64,000 nucleotides of DNA from Rotaria macrura (GCA_900239685.1 OENT01000639.1:25727-89726); one strand, 5' to 3'; counted from the stretch's first letter, positions 37,901-51,783 are shown. Notes: generated by a model from the letters alone, not told the origin. Program-made: numbers and translations.

Positions 37901-40900
37901 AAAATTATGCCCGAATGAAATTCTTGAAAAATAAAATTGTTAGATTTTTCAATTATTATTCATATATTTTTAATTTCCTTTGGAAACATGTAATTCCATC
38001 AGAGAGAGTAAATTCGTGCATTCGAACTAATTTCAAGTCTTCCATATCTCCGTACAGAGGACACTATGAATCAATAAAAGTTCGATACTGTAAGAGTGAA
38101 TGTTTAGAAAACAAGTTCATTTTAAACTTGTCTGTCCCTCATAATTACTCATTGAGTCAACGTGGTCTCTGGCAAGAATCGATTGGATATCATCAGACAA
38201 CAAGGTTTCCGTGTGAGAAGCACCTAGCAATTTAGACATACTCTAATTCTTGTATCAGCATTTCTTTAGTGAATTCTATAGATTATTGTATTCAAATGAT
38301 TAAACACTAGCCGGAAAAGTCTTTTGAGATCTTGCGGCTTTTGGAAGAAATCATCCAGTGAACTGTATAGTCATCACGTGTGATTGTTACCATGACTAAT
38401 GTTTCGGATATAAATTCAAAACAAGGATTGAATGTAAATTTTGTTTTGTCAACAAATTTTACATTGGATCATCTTGTTTCTATGAGCAAGACGAACGAAC
38501 ATAATCCATTTAAAAAGAAATAAATTGATATTCATTTCGTTTCCATTGACATTCGTGCATTTTTTGATTTCGTTGGTCTGGTTTCTACAGAAAATTCATA
38601 GAAACAGATTTACGGGAGTTTTCTGTTCTCTGCCTATGACTATTATTAGAGGCACTACAGGATGATTGACTCGAATGACCTCAACTATATTAGTCTGTTC
38701 ATATTAAGTTTTTTTGAAAGAATGATGTACTAATTAGAACAGAGACTGAATCTGATGAGAAAATGCTGACCCTATTCTACAGATTTTTAAAAATTCTTCA
38801 TTCGATTTGATTCGCTTCGACTGAGCCACATTGAATCACATACCTGTTAGAATTCACTTTTGAGCTCTATAGCGGAGTCCTGAAATTCGATCAGAGCAAT
38901 GGCTCGTATTCATGCGTATACTCTTGGTTTTTTTTCGATGAATACAAAGATTTATGAGAATGTGATGCCTAGTTTGCTTATGAATATAGATACTCATTGT
39001 TTGTCTTAATTTTCATGAATTTTACCTTCTTTTACATGCTTAAAATTGTAGTGAAATTATTCTTCAGTTGAAAATCAATTAGCTTCATTTCAACATGGTC
39101 ACGAATAGTTCGATGAATCGAACCTATAGAAAGGTCTAACCCTCTACTAGATTGATAGCAAATTAATCCTGCTATCATCACAAGTCAAAATGTTGATAAC
39201 GATAGTGTATGTAAGGATGACTTCTCTTTACACTCACTCTTACGTTTACATTATGATATCTCATTTTAGTTTATTGTACTTTTAACTTTTCTCTAAGTAG
39301 GGTTTACAATAAGCTGTCATTAATCGATCAAAGAATGATTTATTTTTGAGAAACAGTTAAACAGGACATTCTAAATTAAGTTCTTCATGATTGTTTGCAA
39401 TTAAAATATGTTAGTTATGCAGGGTACTATTGATAATCTTTAGAAGTATTGATCAAATGTGTGATTTGAAACTGTTTTCGCACTAGAAATTCTTATTGAT
39501 TCAAGAACCAGGCTTCTCGTAAAATGATCACACTTGTTGATTCCAAATTCCAATAGCTGAGGCTAACTCATCGGAAATTCAAGACTGAATTTCGTCAAAT
39601 AAAATAGTGAGATTCTTGTGTTGTTGCTAAATTTATCTATCCAAAATAAAGTAAAAGTTTGTCATGATGTTCATAAATTGTGCAGCGTGAAACACGATAA
39701 AACTGTTGATATCATTTTCAAAAAGAAAGTCATCATTAAAGATTTGTTTTTGTTGAACTACTTCCACTCATTTTCCATCTATGTTACAATCAATAGGAGA
39801 GAAAAATGAAATAAAACTACCAGAAAGTGTGTAAACTTTTTACAGTGGTACATCGTAAACTTCAATGTCATCAATAAACATGCTATCGATTGATCAGAAA
39901 GAATTGTTTATGCTAAAATATTTTACACGTTTTATGATAGATAAGTACGTAGTTCAATATCTGCCAGTTATTTCATAAGATGATTCAAGTTGTTACTTTT
40001 ATACATTTCAATGAAAATTTTGGTCATGTGTAGTAGACACGAATCAACGTAGTTCGTCGTGTTCCAGTGGACATTGTATATCAACAATTTCTAAGTCAGT
40101 ATTTACACTAACATTGTAAGTTTCTAACGGTTGAATCAAAATTTGTCGTGTTGAAATAAGAAGAGGGCATGATATTGAACTTCAATATTGAAATTGTATC
40201 TTTAAATAGGAAAAGAAATTGATGCGAAGATTTTCTTTTGTTTTCATGTGTTTAACTCAGTTCGATTTGAATAGTTTTCGACGTAGACCTTTTTGGAAAT
40301 TCATGAATTTATACTTTTTATTGAATTAAATGAAAAATTTCATTTTGCATCGCTAGCAACTTCCATCATGCTGAAAGGATCAGGAAATTCAAATATGTTC
40401 AAATGCAAAAATTATATTGATGATTACATGAGAAAAAATGTTTTCAACACAATCGAGCTACTTGACCCATTCGATCGTGAAATATGGAATCAACATATGA
40501 TTAATGCATATTATAAATATTGTCTCGAAAATTTTGTTTTACCAAAGGTGTACAAAATCGGTGAACGAACTAATCAAAATCAATGTTTGGAGCTCATTGG
40601 TCCCATATCGGCAGTTAATCTAGCAAAACAAAAATATGAACTTATGTCAGAAATAGAACGTCAAAAATTATCAGTCAGTATTCATCTGTCCGAATCAAAT
40701 GGAGACTCGTCGACATCGACTATTCAAATACTGAACAATACATCTGAATCTTTCAATATTATATTAAGTAGTTCTTCCGATGATAAAGTCTTATCGCGTC
40801 ATTTGGCTAATCGTTTGATGGAGGAAGGTTACTTAGTATCATTGGATTATGCAGATAAAATATCATCGGCTATTGGATCTAAGTTCAATAAGTCAGATTT

Positions 40901-43900
40901 AGTTGTTATTTGTTTTAGTTATAATTATTCCAAAAGTTCCGATTGTTTGGCATCTTTAAATACTATAAAATCATATGGAAGGAAATACATACCGATTATG
41001 TTAACGAGAACTTCATTGAATCATGCTGATGATTGGCTCGAGATAATTAACACAGAAGAATCGTATTATGATTCATTTCGAGAAGAAATAAAATTCAAAT
41101 TAAAGGAAGATTTAGCTTTGGACTATGACAGATTATTATTAGAATTAGTAAGACGTTTTCACTTCACTTATAAAAGTTAGAATACTTGGAACATGTTTAC
41201 CCACAAGTGTATAAATCATTTCCGATCGATCAGAACACGTGTCATTGCTCGAATCATCTAAATGTAGATAGTTTCCCTTGAAATATCTTTGAGAAGATAT
41301 TCAATTCGTTTGTTTCATAGAGAGTAGTTGAAGTTCGTCTAGATTTCATGAGGTCTGAGAACAGATGGAACAATAAGAAATCAAAACTTTGTTGAAATTT
41401 AAATGCAAAATCAGCACTCGACTTCTAAACGAGATTTCTATATCTTTAGGTTTTCTTTCTCATAAATGTTCGAAAAAAAGTGCTGAGATGTATGGAATTC
41501 GGAAAATACGAAATATTAAAAACGACCGAAAAAAAGACAATTATAATGTTTACCCTCTTCATGGAGAATATTCAAAATTGATTGTGAGGTCATCAATAAC
41601 TGACATCCATACACGCATCCCCGAAATGCTTCGAATAATGTTGCAATTTTCTCAATTTTCAGCAGTTCAGAACTAGCAGATTTTAACGGTTGTTATTTAA
41701 TTAGAATATGTTAATCGAGTAACGAACTCTATCCAAACAAATAATTATAAAAGACTTTGAGTAATTTAATCTACCTCCCTTATCTTTCATATAGTGTGTT
41801 TTGTTAGACGAAATAAAATGTTTCTATTCGCAGCTACAGCATACAAAACCTGGTGTAGTTGGTCGAATCTATCTAACGTCGGATACTGATGTAAAAAATT
41901 CAGAACGAGAAAACGAACCACAAGTTGATCAATCAGATCGACCTTTATCGTTTACAACAGAGCAAATTCAAGAAAAAGAACGTCTTTATGAAAAACAAAT
42001 TGAAGAAATTCTCGAAGGAAATCGAATTCCAGCTGATGAATTGATCGATTTAATTAGTGCTTTACAAAACGTTATTGTTGACTGTGAAAACAGAGGAACT
42101 CTGATATCACCAGATGGGAACGAATCTCAAGGGTTTATTCTAATGACAGATCAATTGCAATCAGATGAAGAACAAGAAGAAGAAGAAGAAGGTGGGGAAA
42201 AGTCAGTACTCCAAAATGACAACGAAGAGAATCCATTAAACGAGAAGCAAGAAGATCATGATTTTGAAAATGAAGAGAGCGAACGAAAACAAGAAGATAA
42301 AAGTCAGTATAATATCTTAAATTATCATGAAATCCTTGAAACGAATTATTTACTAATATGCATCTGATCTTGATTTATCTACATCGAAATGAATGTTTTC
42401 GAGTACATGTAGATTGAGTTAACCGCTATAGCAAGTTAAAATTCCTCCCATACGTTTTTATTCTATTCATGAGTAGATCGACTTATTCTCACGTGGAAAA
42501 ATACCGTTCACGTATACAGCCGACTATCAGTACTGATAGAGTTTTCTAAAAAACTATGTGTACTTCTATATAGTAAAAGATCGACTTGGATGGCATTGCA
42601 ATTTGATTTTAAGAGAGACATTCGATAAAATATCAATAATTACTGTCATTCTAATTTTCATATGCAGTTTGCAATACTCATTCATTTTCTAGTGAGCCTC
42701 ATCGACGTGTGAGTTTGGGTATAGAAAATTTTACATTCGATAGACTTTTCCTAACAGAAATAATTGTAGAGTAATATGATCGATCTAATATGGTATTCCA
42801 CTAATAAGTACGGTTCTATGAACAGTTTACAAGGATTCTTCCCATTAGAACTTACTTTCGAAATTAGGATTATGTTATTCAAATTTTTTTATTGAAGTCT
42901 GAATTCCAAATGATCTTTATGCTCGCTGGAATCTTCTCTACGTTTCAGTCGAATGAACTCTTTCTTCTAAAGACATTGAATATAAAATGCAAGTCGATTG
43001 TGCTGCCTTACTTTTGATCCATAATAACTACGTCGAAATCCGAAAGCATTCGGACATAGATAACATATCACGTGTTTAGGAGCAAAATTTCTATTGTCAC
43101 TATTCTCAGTTGATTAGTCTGGCAATTTGTAGCTACAGGACGAAATTTCAGTAGAATGCTCGTAAATCATGAAACAAATCTATTTTTAACTGTCTCTCGA
43201 TTGTAGTGAACTCAACAAGACGAAAAAAGTATCAAATAGAATGAAGGATATCTATCGACTACGTTCCATCGCGATATACTTATATCAATAAATCATCTAA
43301 GTACTAATTTGCTAAACCAGAACACTCTTTGTATGTGCCCATACATCAGCAAAAGAGAACGCGAAGTTATCGCGAAGTAACTTCAATTCAGGCAATTGTT
43401 AAGTATTCTTTCGACGCTCCATAAAACACGACTTGGACACAGAATCATTATTTGAGTGATTTACAGCATCTTATTCTTCAATAAATAAGTAGCTATCAGA
43501 CACCTGAAATAATTGAATACTCTTAATTAGTCTTGTGTTTGCTTTCTTCATGTATCACAGAGCCAAAACATGTGTTCTCATCAGCATAATATCACGAGAA
43601 ATCATTGAAGAATATGTTCCTGTATTCTGTTTTTCTTTTCAGACGACAAAACAGCAGTTCCCAACTATTTGAACGCTCTTGTATCGTGTGCACAAAATTG
43701 GTTAGAAAAAGCATCGGCTGGCCCTATTATCAGAGGTAATCTACCACCGTTTACCTTAACCGGCGATTACAATGATGCTATATTTCGAATTCTTTCTGAA
43801 AACAAACTTCCATGGTGGATGGCAAGTGCAAATGAAAACAATCTTGATCATTCGTTGTCTGATTTGTATCCGAAGGAGACCGACTTGATTATCGGCTCGT

Positions 43901-44454
43901 GGTTCAATACTGATGAATCACATAATTATTTGCAGAGACTCGTTAGTAAAGGTGTTCAAAGTGAAATAGATAACAGAGAACAAGATTCAAACGAGGCTGA
44001 GCAAAATCCAAGATACAGAGCGTCTGAAAATACGCACACTATTCGTCTTCCACGTTTTAAAACAGATCTTAAAGAAGGTACTGTTGCTTGGGATATTACT
44101 GAAGACAGAGAACTAGTTAGAGAGTATGAAAGAAAATGTGCTGGAAAACAACCGACCAAATCCGAAGGACCACCTGGAGGATGGGGAAAATTGCTCGATC
44201 GATCAGTACAATTGATAGCTCGCATAAAAGAAGGTAAAATTTCAATGTCATCGAATATCATTCAAGGAAAAATTGGAAAAGAACTGAAAACAAAGAAAGA
44301 AATCATAGAACTCAATGCATTAGATGATCCAAATAATAAACTTTGGACAACGAAACGATATTCTGCATGGCGAAGAGAATTCATTCAAATAAAAATATCA
44401 AATACAATTCAATGGCAAGAGTTCTATGCAGCACACAATAACGAACAACTATAA
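34902..44454 (+). CDS. SAM - KH-like - macro - TIR-like multidomain protein (paralogue 2)
   Basis: Ten exons joined by eye: 34902-34980, 35040-35226, 35469-35519, 35580-35908, 35982-36448, 36659-37096, 37166-37625, 40357-41147, 41834-42302, 43643-44454. They total 4,083 nt (1,360 aa) with no internal stop. SAM, residues 1-89 (VGNWLKVNAF, DVDGVALIGLQDGD). KH-like region about 100-500. Degenerate macro domain about 505-665 (VDISIVSTIAD, KRLLFIQWSP, WKILFLFND). TIR-like domain about 801-914 (FNIILSSSSDD, YIPIML), with Ser870 where SARM1 has its catalytic Glu. A Glu-rich linker follows (exon 9), then the C-terminal module NLPPFTLTGDYNDAIF. Exon 1 (79 nt) and intron 1 (59 nt) have the same lengths as in the minus-strand paralogue, and most later splice phases agree. 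Exon 3 is short and its donor (35520) the least certain. AATAAA lies at 44534-44539. Likely a non-catalytic ADP-ribose/NAD+-linked scaffold or sensor (inference). Confidence 0.83.
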
Positions 44455-44533
44455 ATGAAAGATCAAGCAAAAAATAACAAAAGACATTTATTTCTACACA
44501 AAAATTCAATCTTACATCCATCTTAAGTAATTA

Positions 44534-44539
44534 AATAAA
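44534..44539 (+). promoter_or_regulatory. Poly(A) signal of the plus-strand SAM-macro-TIR gene
   Basis: AATAAA about 80 bp after the stop at 44452-44454. Confidence 0.55.
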
Positions 44540-45985
44540 CATTGGTATCTCATTAAGCATGCTAAATCCTTAATAACATTAGAAAAATATTCGATAGTGA
44601 GATTGCAAAATGAAATGTTTATGTTTCGATCTAGAAAGGTTTTTAATAAAGATTTCAATATTGATATACTTCTCACAGCCGTAGATTATTGAGAACGTGG
44701 ACGAAGTATTTCATCGCATGCATGTTTTACGTAAGTTACACGCTTTTCAAAAATTAATCCATTATTTCAGATATATAAAAATTTCATCCATTTATTTCTA
44801 TTCGGAGTCACTGCGACTCCAATTGAGACGTGTTTAGATACATAGAATCTCTGTTGTTAATGTGCTACGTATGGATTGTACTTATCTGAAATAGTTATAT
44901 GATAGCTCAAAAAGAATTGTATATAACGAGTAGGGATGTCAGCATATCCGTTAGCAAAGATCCACATTGCATTTCAAAATATGCTCTTCGTGACCATCTT
45001 TCAACATGACGAGGTTAATATGTTGTTTCGGTGATCTTCCTATATGATAGTTCGATATGTTTTCTGTTCTCAAAAATGGAACACAGAAGTGACTCCCACC
45101 CTTTATTGACGGGGAACGATTTTCGATAGATTTAGATAGGAGAGGAAAAGTTCGATTGTATTCGGTTTTTCAATGTTCCCTTCTGTGTAGAAGTATGCTC
45201 AGTTGACTATATTTTTTTAGAATGACGATCATACGATCTCTATGAGTGCTGACAATCGAGTATTGAATTGATATATTACCTATTGATAGACTTGAGAGTT
45301 ATTAGAAACTTCTCAAAGTTTCAACTCACACAAGTAGATCCTTTGAGATGTATTCTTAATAAAAAAGCACTTACTTTGTCCTCTGTTGGAAAACAACGAC
45401 GAACTAATATTTCTGTAAGAATATATAGATTCTAGTTGAAAATTCGAGAAATTTCTAGTGAGTACAGAATCTATCTATGAACGAAAGCTCCACTCAAAAC
45501 TCCATCATACATATTCTCGGAGATCGTATATTCATAGGGGAATAATCGAGTGAAATATTTATACATCGATAAGCGAACATTGCATAATTGAGCCTGATGG
45601 GAATCGTTCACTGCTATGTCAGACTAATCAAATGGCAATAAGCTCAAGCGAAGAGTGATATGACAGTCAGGGATAGTCTGTTGTGCATTGGCATCGTCTT
45701 CGGTTACTTACGAATCGATTGGTGTTTTCACATGTCTAATCTTGTAAATAAAGACATCGTCGAGATTGAATTTCTTCAGGCGCCTAGATCCATGAATTTT
45801 TGAATATATGAACAGTTCAAAAGAAAATATCCATAAAGTATTATGATAAGACAGTAGAAAAATCCCTTTATAATTCTTGAGGCTTAGATAATAAATTCGT
45901 AGCACTTCTCTAGAAATAGTTCATTTGGTTCATGAATTTATAAAAGAAAATATTATTCTTTCTTATCTTTCTCTTTACTTTCTAG
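44540..45985. other. Intergenic between SAM-macro-TIR and ARM-TIR genes
   Basis: About 1.4 kb with no recognised gene. An acceptor-like site at 45984-45985 (TTTCTAG|ATACAG) is followed by an open frame running into the ARM-TIR start, so an unrecognised 5' exon of that gene could lie here. Confidence 0.35.
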
Positions 45986-46027
45986 ATACAGAAGAGCGTC
46001 ACACTAGACTTGTTTTTCTTTCTATCA

Positions 46028-49000
46028 ATGGAATTAATTCTTCAACGTCATGAATTTGTCATGCGTCAACTTCGTAAGAGTGAACCGACCAAACATGTTA
46101 AGGAACTATTCGATGAAATAGTGATATTTTTAAATAATACAATTCACAACGAAAAAGATGGTTTCAATGTTTTATCTGTTATTTGTTATGACATGGCAAG
46201 ATATACAACTTTCAATTTTTTCAATGATGCCAAAATAATGACTCATAAATTATTTGTTATTATTAATGAAACATTTCAAATGTTATTAGCCAAATTAACA
46301 TTTGTTTCATTAACAAAACAAGATGAACAATGTATCGATAGTATAAGTTTACTTATGAGTAAATTATGCGTGTACAAAAACAAAATGTCAACTAATTTCT
46401 ATATTGATAACAATGATAAATTCGATCCAAATAATACGGAGAAATTTAATTTACTGTCATATGAAAAGATATTTTTCACAGATGCATTCATCAAAAAAGT
46501 GGTGAGAATAATAGAAAACGATTTAATTGTTAATACTTATGAACCGTATCATATAAAATATAAAATTATTGATCGCTTCCTTAGTTGTTTTATAAAGATA
46601 AATGATATCGATAAAAGACTTCTTGTTGATACTGTTGTTAAATGTTTAGAATCGAAAATTTATACAAATCTATACAAAACTGTTAATCTTTGTCAACAAA
46701 CATTAAGTCCACAATATACATTATTCTTGTATACTTGTCCAAAATTTATTCGTCTGTGTAGTAGCAAACGACAAGATGATATTTCGAATGTATTAGCGAA
46801 ATCGGTCATCAAATATAATGGTAGCATTTTTTCAAAATATTCTTCAAGTATTTCAGAATTTACCTTTGTTTTAAATACTTCAATCGCATGGTATGTTCAA
46901 TTATTAAATCATATTGCTTTAACGCCGACGACAAGAGAGTTCTTTATCAAAAGTATGTTCCGATATTTGGACTTCATTCTTAGAGGAAATGCAAACGTGT
47001 TGCCTTTGAGCTGGTTAGAATTCGTTCAGGTTTAAAATGAAATTCATATAAAATTGAAAACATCGTATAGAGAACGATGTAATTATAGAAGGGAAAACTT
47101 TTAAACGACTATCTAACAAGAAACAAAAGATATTCCAAACGAAATTGATATGAGGTCTTCTTCTTCTTCTTCTGTTGCTATAGAAAAGATTTTAAGTCTT
47201 GGCAAGAGCTTTTGCTTCAACAAGAAAAGCTTTTCAATCCAATACAAATAAGAAAAAAAATCCGCCGATAGATCTCTTGAATGATTCCTGCAGTCACGGA
47301 GAATTAGGACAGTTCTAGTGTAACGATGAATCCAGTTCTAACGAAGCTTTTAGAAATACGATAAGGAATTTTCTTCTATGATTGAAATCAACATACTTGT
47401 ATAATTTGCATTCTTATAAACGTAAGATAGAATGTCATACATGCATGATTCAGTCACAAAAAGGAATAGTTACATAAACATTTATTTAAATCGAGTCCAT
47501 CGACTGAATCCATTTTCTTGAACTTCAAGGTCATTTTTCAAATAGGCACTTTTTTTTGTTTGTATTAACAATTGAATCTTGGAAAATACTCCAATAAAAA
47601 CAAGGTCGATGCAGTTTTACTGAAGGTTACAGTATAATGTGTCGACTGCATCATTAGTATTGTCGATTTATTATTCTAAGGTTACTGAAAGTGTCGTTCA
47701 TTATTTTATATATAATCGTCGTACGCCAAAGAAACTAGATACAAATTTTGTACAGTTCTTGAAACAGAATTTTAAAAAAGAAGATCTCTTAAGTTAACAC
47801 ACAGTAACAGCTATGATAATGGTGTACTTTATATCGAGGTTGACATACGGGTTTCAGACAAGACTCAAGATCACATTCAGATATCAGGAACATTAATTAT
47901 TAAGGAGATGTTGCCAATTGTCAAATAATTAGGTGTTTAATTTAGTAAATGTTCGAAGAAGTAGGCTTCAATTAGCACTAACAACCCTTCAGAAATATAA
48001 TTTCCAAGGTTTTCCTGATCGAAACTTTGCTAAAAGCTTCGGTCAAAAGTCGTCGATCAAATCAAGCATGATCAAGTTTCGATTTCAGTTCAACACGAGG
48101 AAAATTCCTGATGAGATCAGTTGATGGAACAAGTTTCCGTCTCTCTTATACACTATTGTTTTTAAAAATGAAAATTTATCAGCAACATTTGCGTTTATGT
48201 ATGAGAAAAATTTAAATAATAAATATAACTAGACAAGTAAAATATCGTACAATCTTTCTTGTGTACAATTTGAAATTGCAACTTGATTTTCCATGTGACG
48301 TGAGATTAATGCCGTTGAAAAGTTTACATCGTTAAAATTCGATAGGCCATGAAGGTGCACCATTTGTGTAACTAGATATTAAATAGATCGAAGAGTGATA
48401 TGACAGTTGTATAGATTCTCTCACGCGTTACCTTGTTCAATCTGCTATCAGTTGAACTGAAAGTGTTTCTTTTCATTTAACTTTTACATACACATATTTT
48501 TATATCTTTTGTAAATACTCAACTACTTTCTTTTTGTTTATTTCAGAATTCGATACAAATAAAACGATGATAGATCAAATAATTGAAATCTTAAAAGACA
48601 AATTATTAATACGTAGTGTGCATAAAAATGTTGAATTATTTCATCCTGATGTTGCTCTTGTGTCTTATTCCATAACTGTATTGTATAACTTAACATTTGA
48701 GAAGAAAATCTTCAATGATTTAAAAGATCGAAATGTAATAGATATGTGCAAGTCATTATATGATGCAAGAGACACCACCATACAATTCGCAGCTCGAACA
48801 TTAGCTGCAATTTTAAATCAAGAAGATATTGATGAAATCGATAGTCCATCGAAAGTGGCACGATCGTATGTTTATTTTATTGAAAATACGATTGATGATG
48901 TTACACTTACGCATCATGGAATCAAACTAGATGGTATTCTTAGTAACCTTGAAGGTAGGATTTTATTAGTTTTTCAAAAATTTTCTTTTTAATTATGTAC

Positions 49001-51783
49001 AAGAATATAAATTGTCGACAGAAAAAAAATAGTTACTCTGGAAGTTCTTTTTTAAAGAACTTCATGATTAATCGATTTTTACAATCACAATCTATTTTAC
49101 CATTAACAATCACCATCGAACGTACTGTTTTTCGGAATAAGTTCAATTCGATGCCATAGAAATGTAAATAAACAAGACATATCATGAAAAAATCGTACTC
49201 TGTTACATTGGTTCGATTGAAAATAGAAACAGACCGAAATGATTCATATCGACCTGTCTGTCTACATGATTTATGATTATTGTAAGATGTTGTTTCATAC
49301 AAAAATAAAATCTCTCTCAGACTATACTATCAGAACAGGAACAAGATTGAACGTTCATTCTGTATAAAAATTTCCTTTATTGAATTGTAGATATAAGAAC
49401 TATGACGACTGTAGAAAATAAAGTATGAAACAACATTTGTAGAGAAATATTTTTCTCATTGTACTAGAATAAGAATCATGTAATTTACTGAGTACTGTCA
49501 ATGTTACGATGAATAGCGGCCAAGACGGGAAGACTGTACTTCTTCATACTTCTGAAGTATAGAAGTGAGCTGTTCCCTCATTGGCACAGCCTCGCTTGTA
49601 TTATTCGGCTCCACCACAGAGATAGATGTTTCGTCAATGCATGGTTTAATCATAATCAAAAGCGTACACCGACAGCTGAGCTCTTGATGCGTAAGTCTTC
49701 TAACAAATAAATACGCAAGAAATGAAATCAATATTCGATGAATTCGTTCCCAATGAGAAGTAGTGCAAACAAGACATTTAAGTATAGAACCCGTTTTCTA
49801 GTCCAGTGTTACCGTCGGATTCCGAACAGAGTGACGAAAGGATAGGACGTGAATTAAAATTTCGTACTTTCCTACATTTGTCACTTGTCTACAGCTATCT
49901 GCGCCATATTCCTATGATATGAATGAATTTCTAGTAAATGTTTTCTCTGACTAAATGAATCTTCTATACGAAAACATTGTTTGTGAGATAGAGGATGTTC
50001 ACAAAGAGAACATCTTGATCACATCAGCACACATTGTAGGTAACCAGAGCAAGTAGGCAGAAAATAAATAGAAAAACTAAAAATACGTTGAAAAATTGAT
50101 TTTTTCCCATAATAATAACTGAGATCCATCTATTACGGTATGCATATATATTAAAGCGGATGATTCACGTCTTGAGAAAATATTTTATCCTTTTGTCTAT
50201 TTATTTTGAGTTAAACAAATTCAACGAATATTGATTTTCTTTCTTTCCTAGTAAATCGATAAAACCTAAAATGTTTGAAATTCAATAGTGGCTTGAGTAT
50301 TTAAGAGAAATCAATGATACATACTCGCTTCGAAAAGAGTGAGCGTTATGCTGAAATCGTCTAAAGATTCCATTGTATTGACAAATTCTTCTTGTTATAG
50401 TGCAACAATAGATTAATTTCAATACAGTCAGTACTGGCAAGTTTCTGGAAAAATTCCTATTGGTAATGAATAATAATAAAATCAATTGAAGGATGGGAAT
50501 AAAACTAGTGAGTATCGTGGATCTAGATAACAAATGAGATAGAAAAATAATCATATGCATGCATTTCAGATTCGCACCCCACCCCCGTCGACTATAATAA
50601 TTCTCGTTGAAAATTTACAGAACTATGCAGGCTTCCAGATTTACATGGCTTAATCCCATGAAGTACATAAAATCCCTATCACTACCATACTTCTATTGTC
50701 AGATAACAAATACTAGTGAGAACATCTAACAGTTTAACAAATGAAGTACTCACTGTGAAGGTTTTTCTTGTCAAAATGGAAGAGTCGAAATTCGTTGTTG
50801 AAAACGAGCAACGTTAGATTGAAAACATTTTTTCAAAGAAAATTCTTCATAGTAATTAGAAATTTCGAGAAAATCGTAGAAAATTGATTCCGTATGTGAC
50901 AAATCAGACTAGGAGCATAAAGAAAAGTGTTTCATTTTGTTTACTTGTAGCGATCGTTCAAAACGATGAGGTTAAAGAAGAAATTGTCAATGATGACGAT
51001 GGTATCCCATTATTATGTAGATGTGCATGTGAACCGAATTTGGATGCTGAAACGATTCAACGTCCGGCTCTTCGAATTATTGATGCACTATCATTTAGTA
51101 GTGAATCAGCTCTAAAACAAATCCAAGAGAATGATGCTCTAATGGATCATGCAAAAGAGGTACGCGAAAAAAATGATAAAGATCAAGGACCAATAGCTAA
51201 TCGTATTCTATGGAAAGCGCAAGAGGAAAGCAAATTTATTTGGAAACAGGAAAATCATGAAAAACAAGCTCAAAAAAAAATAAACCCGATGTTCGATGAA
51301 AAGAAAGCTATTTATCAGTATGTTACAGGCGATCATCGGTTCAATTTAACTTTAAATGAGAAAACTCAAAAATTCGATCTTATGATTAGTTATCATCCCG
51401 ATGATAAAGAGACGTGTCTGAAAATTTATAATCGTTTGACAGCATCTGATAATTATCTAGTTGCATTCGATAAAGATAATTCACATAGTTCCAATCCAAG
51501 AATCATGGCAGAAGCAATCGAAAAATCGTCCATTATTCTTGTATGCTTTTCGGCTAAATATCGAAATTCATATGCATGCCGATTAGAAGCCGAGTATGCT
51601 GATAAACGACGGCGAATGATTATACCAATAAAATTAGACCATTTCTATGAGCCAACAGGATGGTTAGCAGAGATTCTTCGTGAACGAAAGTCTATTGACT
51701 TCACGAAATATGATTTCAGCGTTACACATGCTCAATTAATTGACTATATCAATCAAATTAATGAACAAATGCATAAAACATAA
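46028..51783 (+). CDS. Armadillo-repeat TIR protein, SARM1-like
   Basis: Three exons: 46028-46952, 48547-48954, 50951-51783 (2,166 nt, 721 aa). Junctions are AAA|GTATGT ... TTTCAG|AATTCG and GAAG|GTAGGA ... TTGTAG|CGATCG; both keep frame. Residues 1-308 are helical and unrecognised. Residues about 309-500 look like armadillo/HEAT repeats (VSYSITVLYNLTFEKKIF, IQFAARTLAAIL, RPALRIIDALSF). The TIR domain spans about 584-707 (FDLMISYHPDD, IILVCFSAKY, MIIPIKL). E657 in ACRLEAEYA, ten residues before IIPI, aligns with the catalytic glutamate of SARM1, so NAD+ hydrolase activity is plausible. Unlike SARM1, no SAM domain lies between ARM and TIR. The start is uncertain: the frame is open back to an acceptor-like AG at 45985. 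Introns of 1.6 and 2.0 kb could hide extra exons. By family analogy, ARM repeats would restrain the TIR until activation. Confidence 0.8.

Noticed and set aside
37915..38235. 106-codon plus-strand open frame
   Set aside because: Lies in the 2.7-kb intron between the macro and TIR exons of the plus gene. The direct join of 37625 to 40357 keeps frame and matches the paralogue, and no counterpart exists there.
41389..41676. 95-codon plus-strand open frame
   Set aside because: Intronic (41148-41833); the flanking exons join in the same phase as in the paralogue without it.
43956..44261. 101-codon open frame on the minus strand
   Set aside because: Antisense shadow of the last exon of the plus-strand SAM-macro-TIR gene.
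49033..49302. 89-codon minus-strand open frame
   Set aside because: Inside an intron of the ARM-TIR gene, without ATG context, splice sites or a recognised domain.
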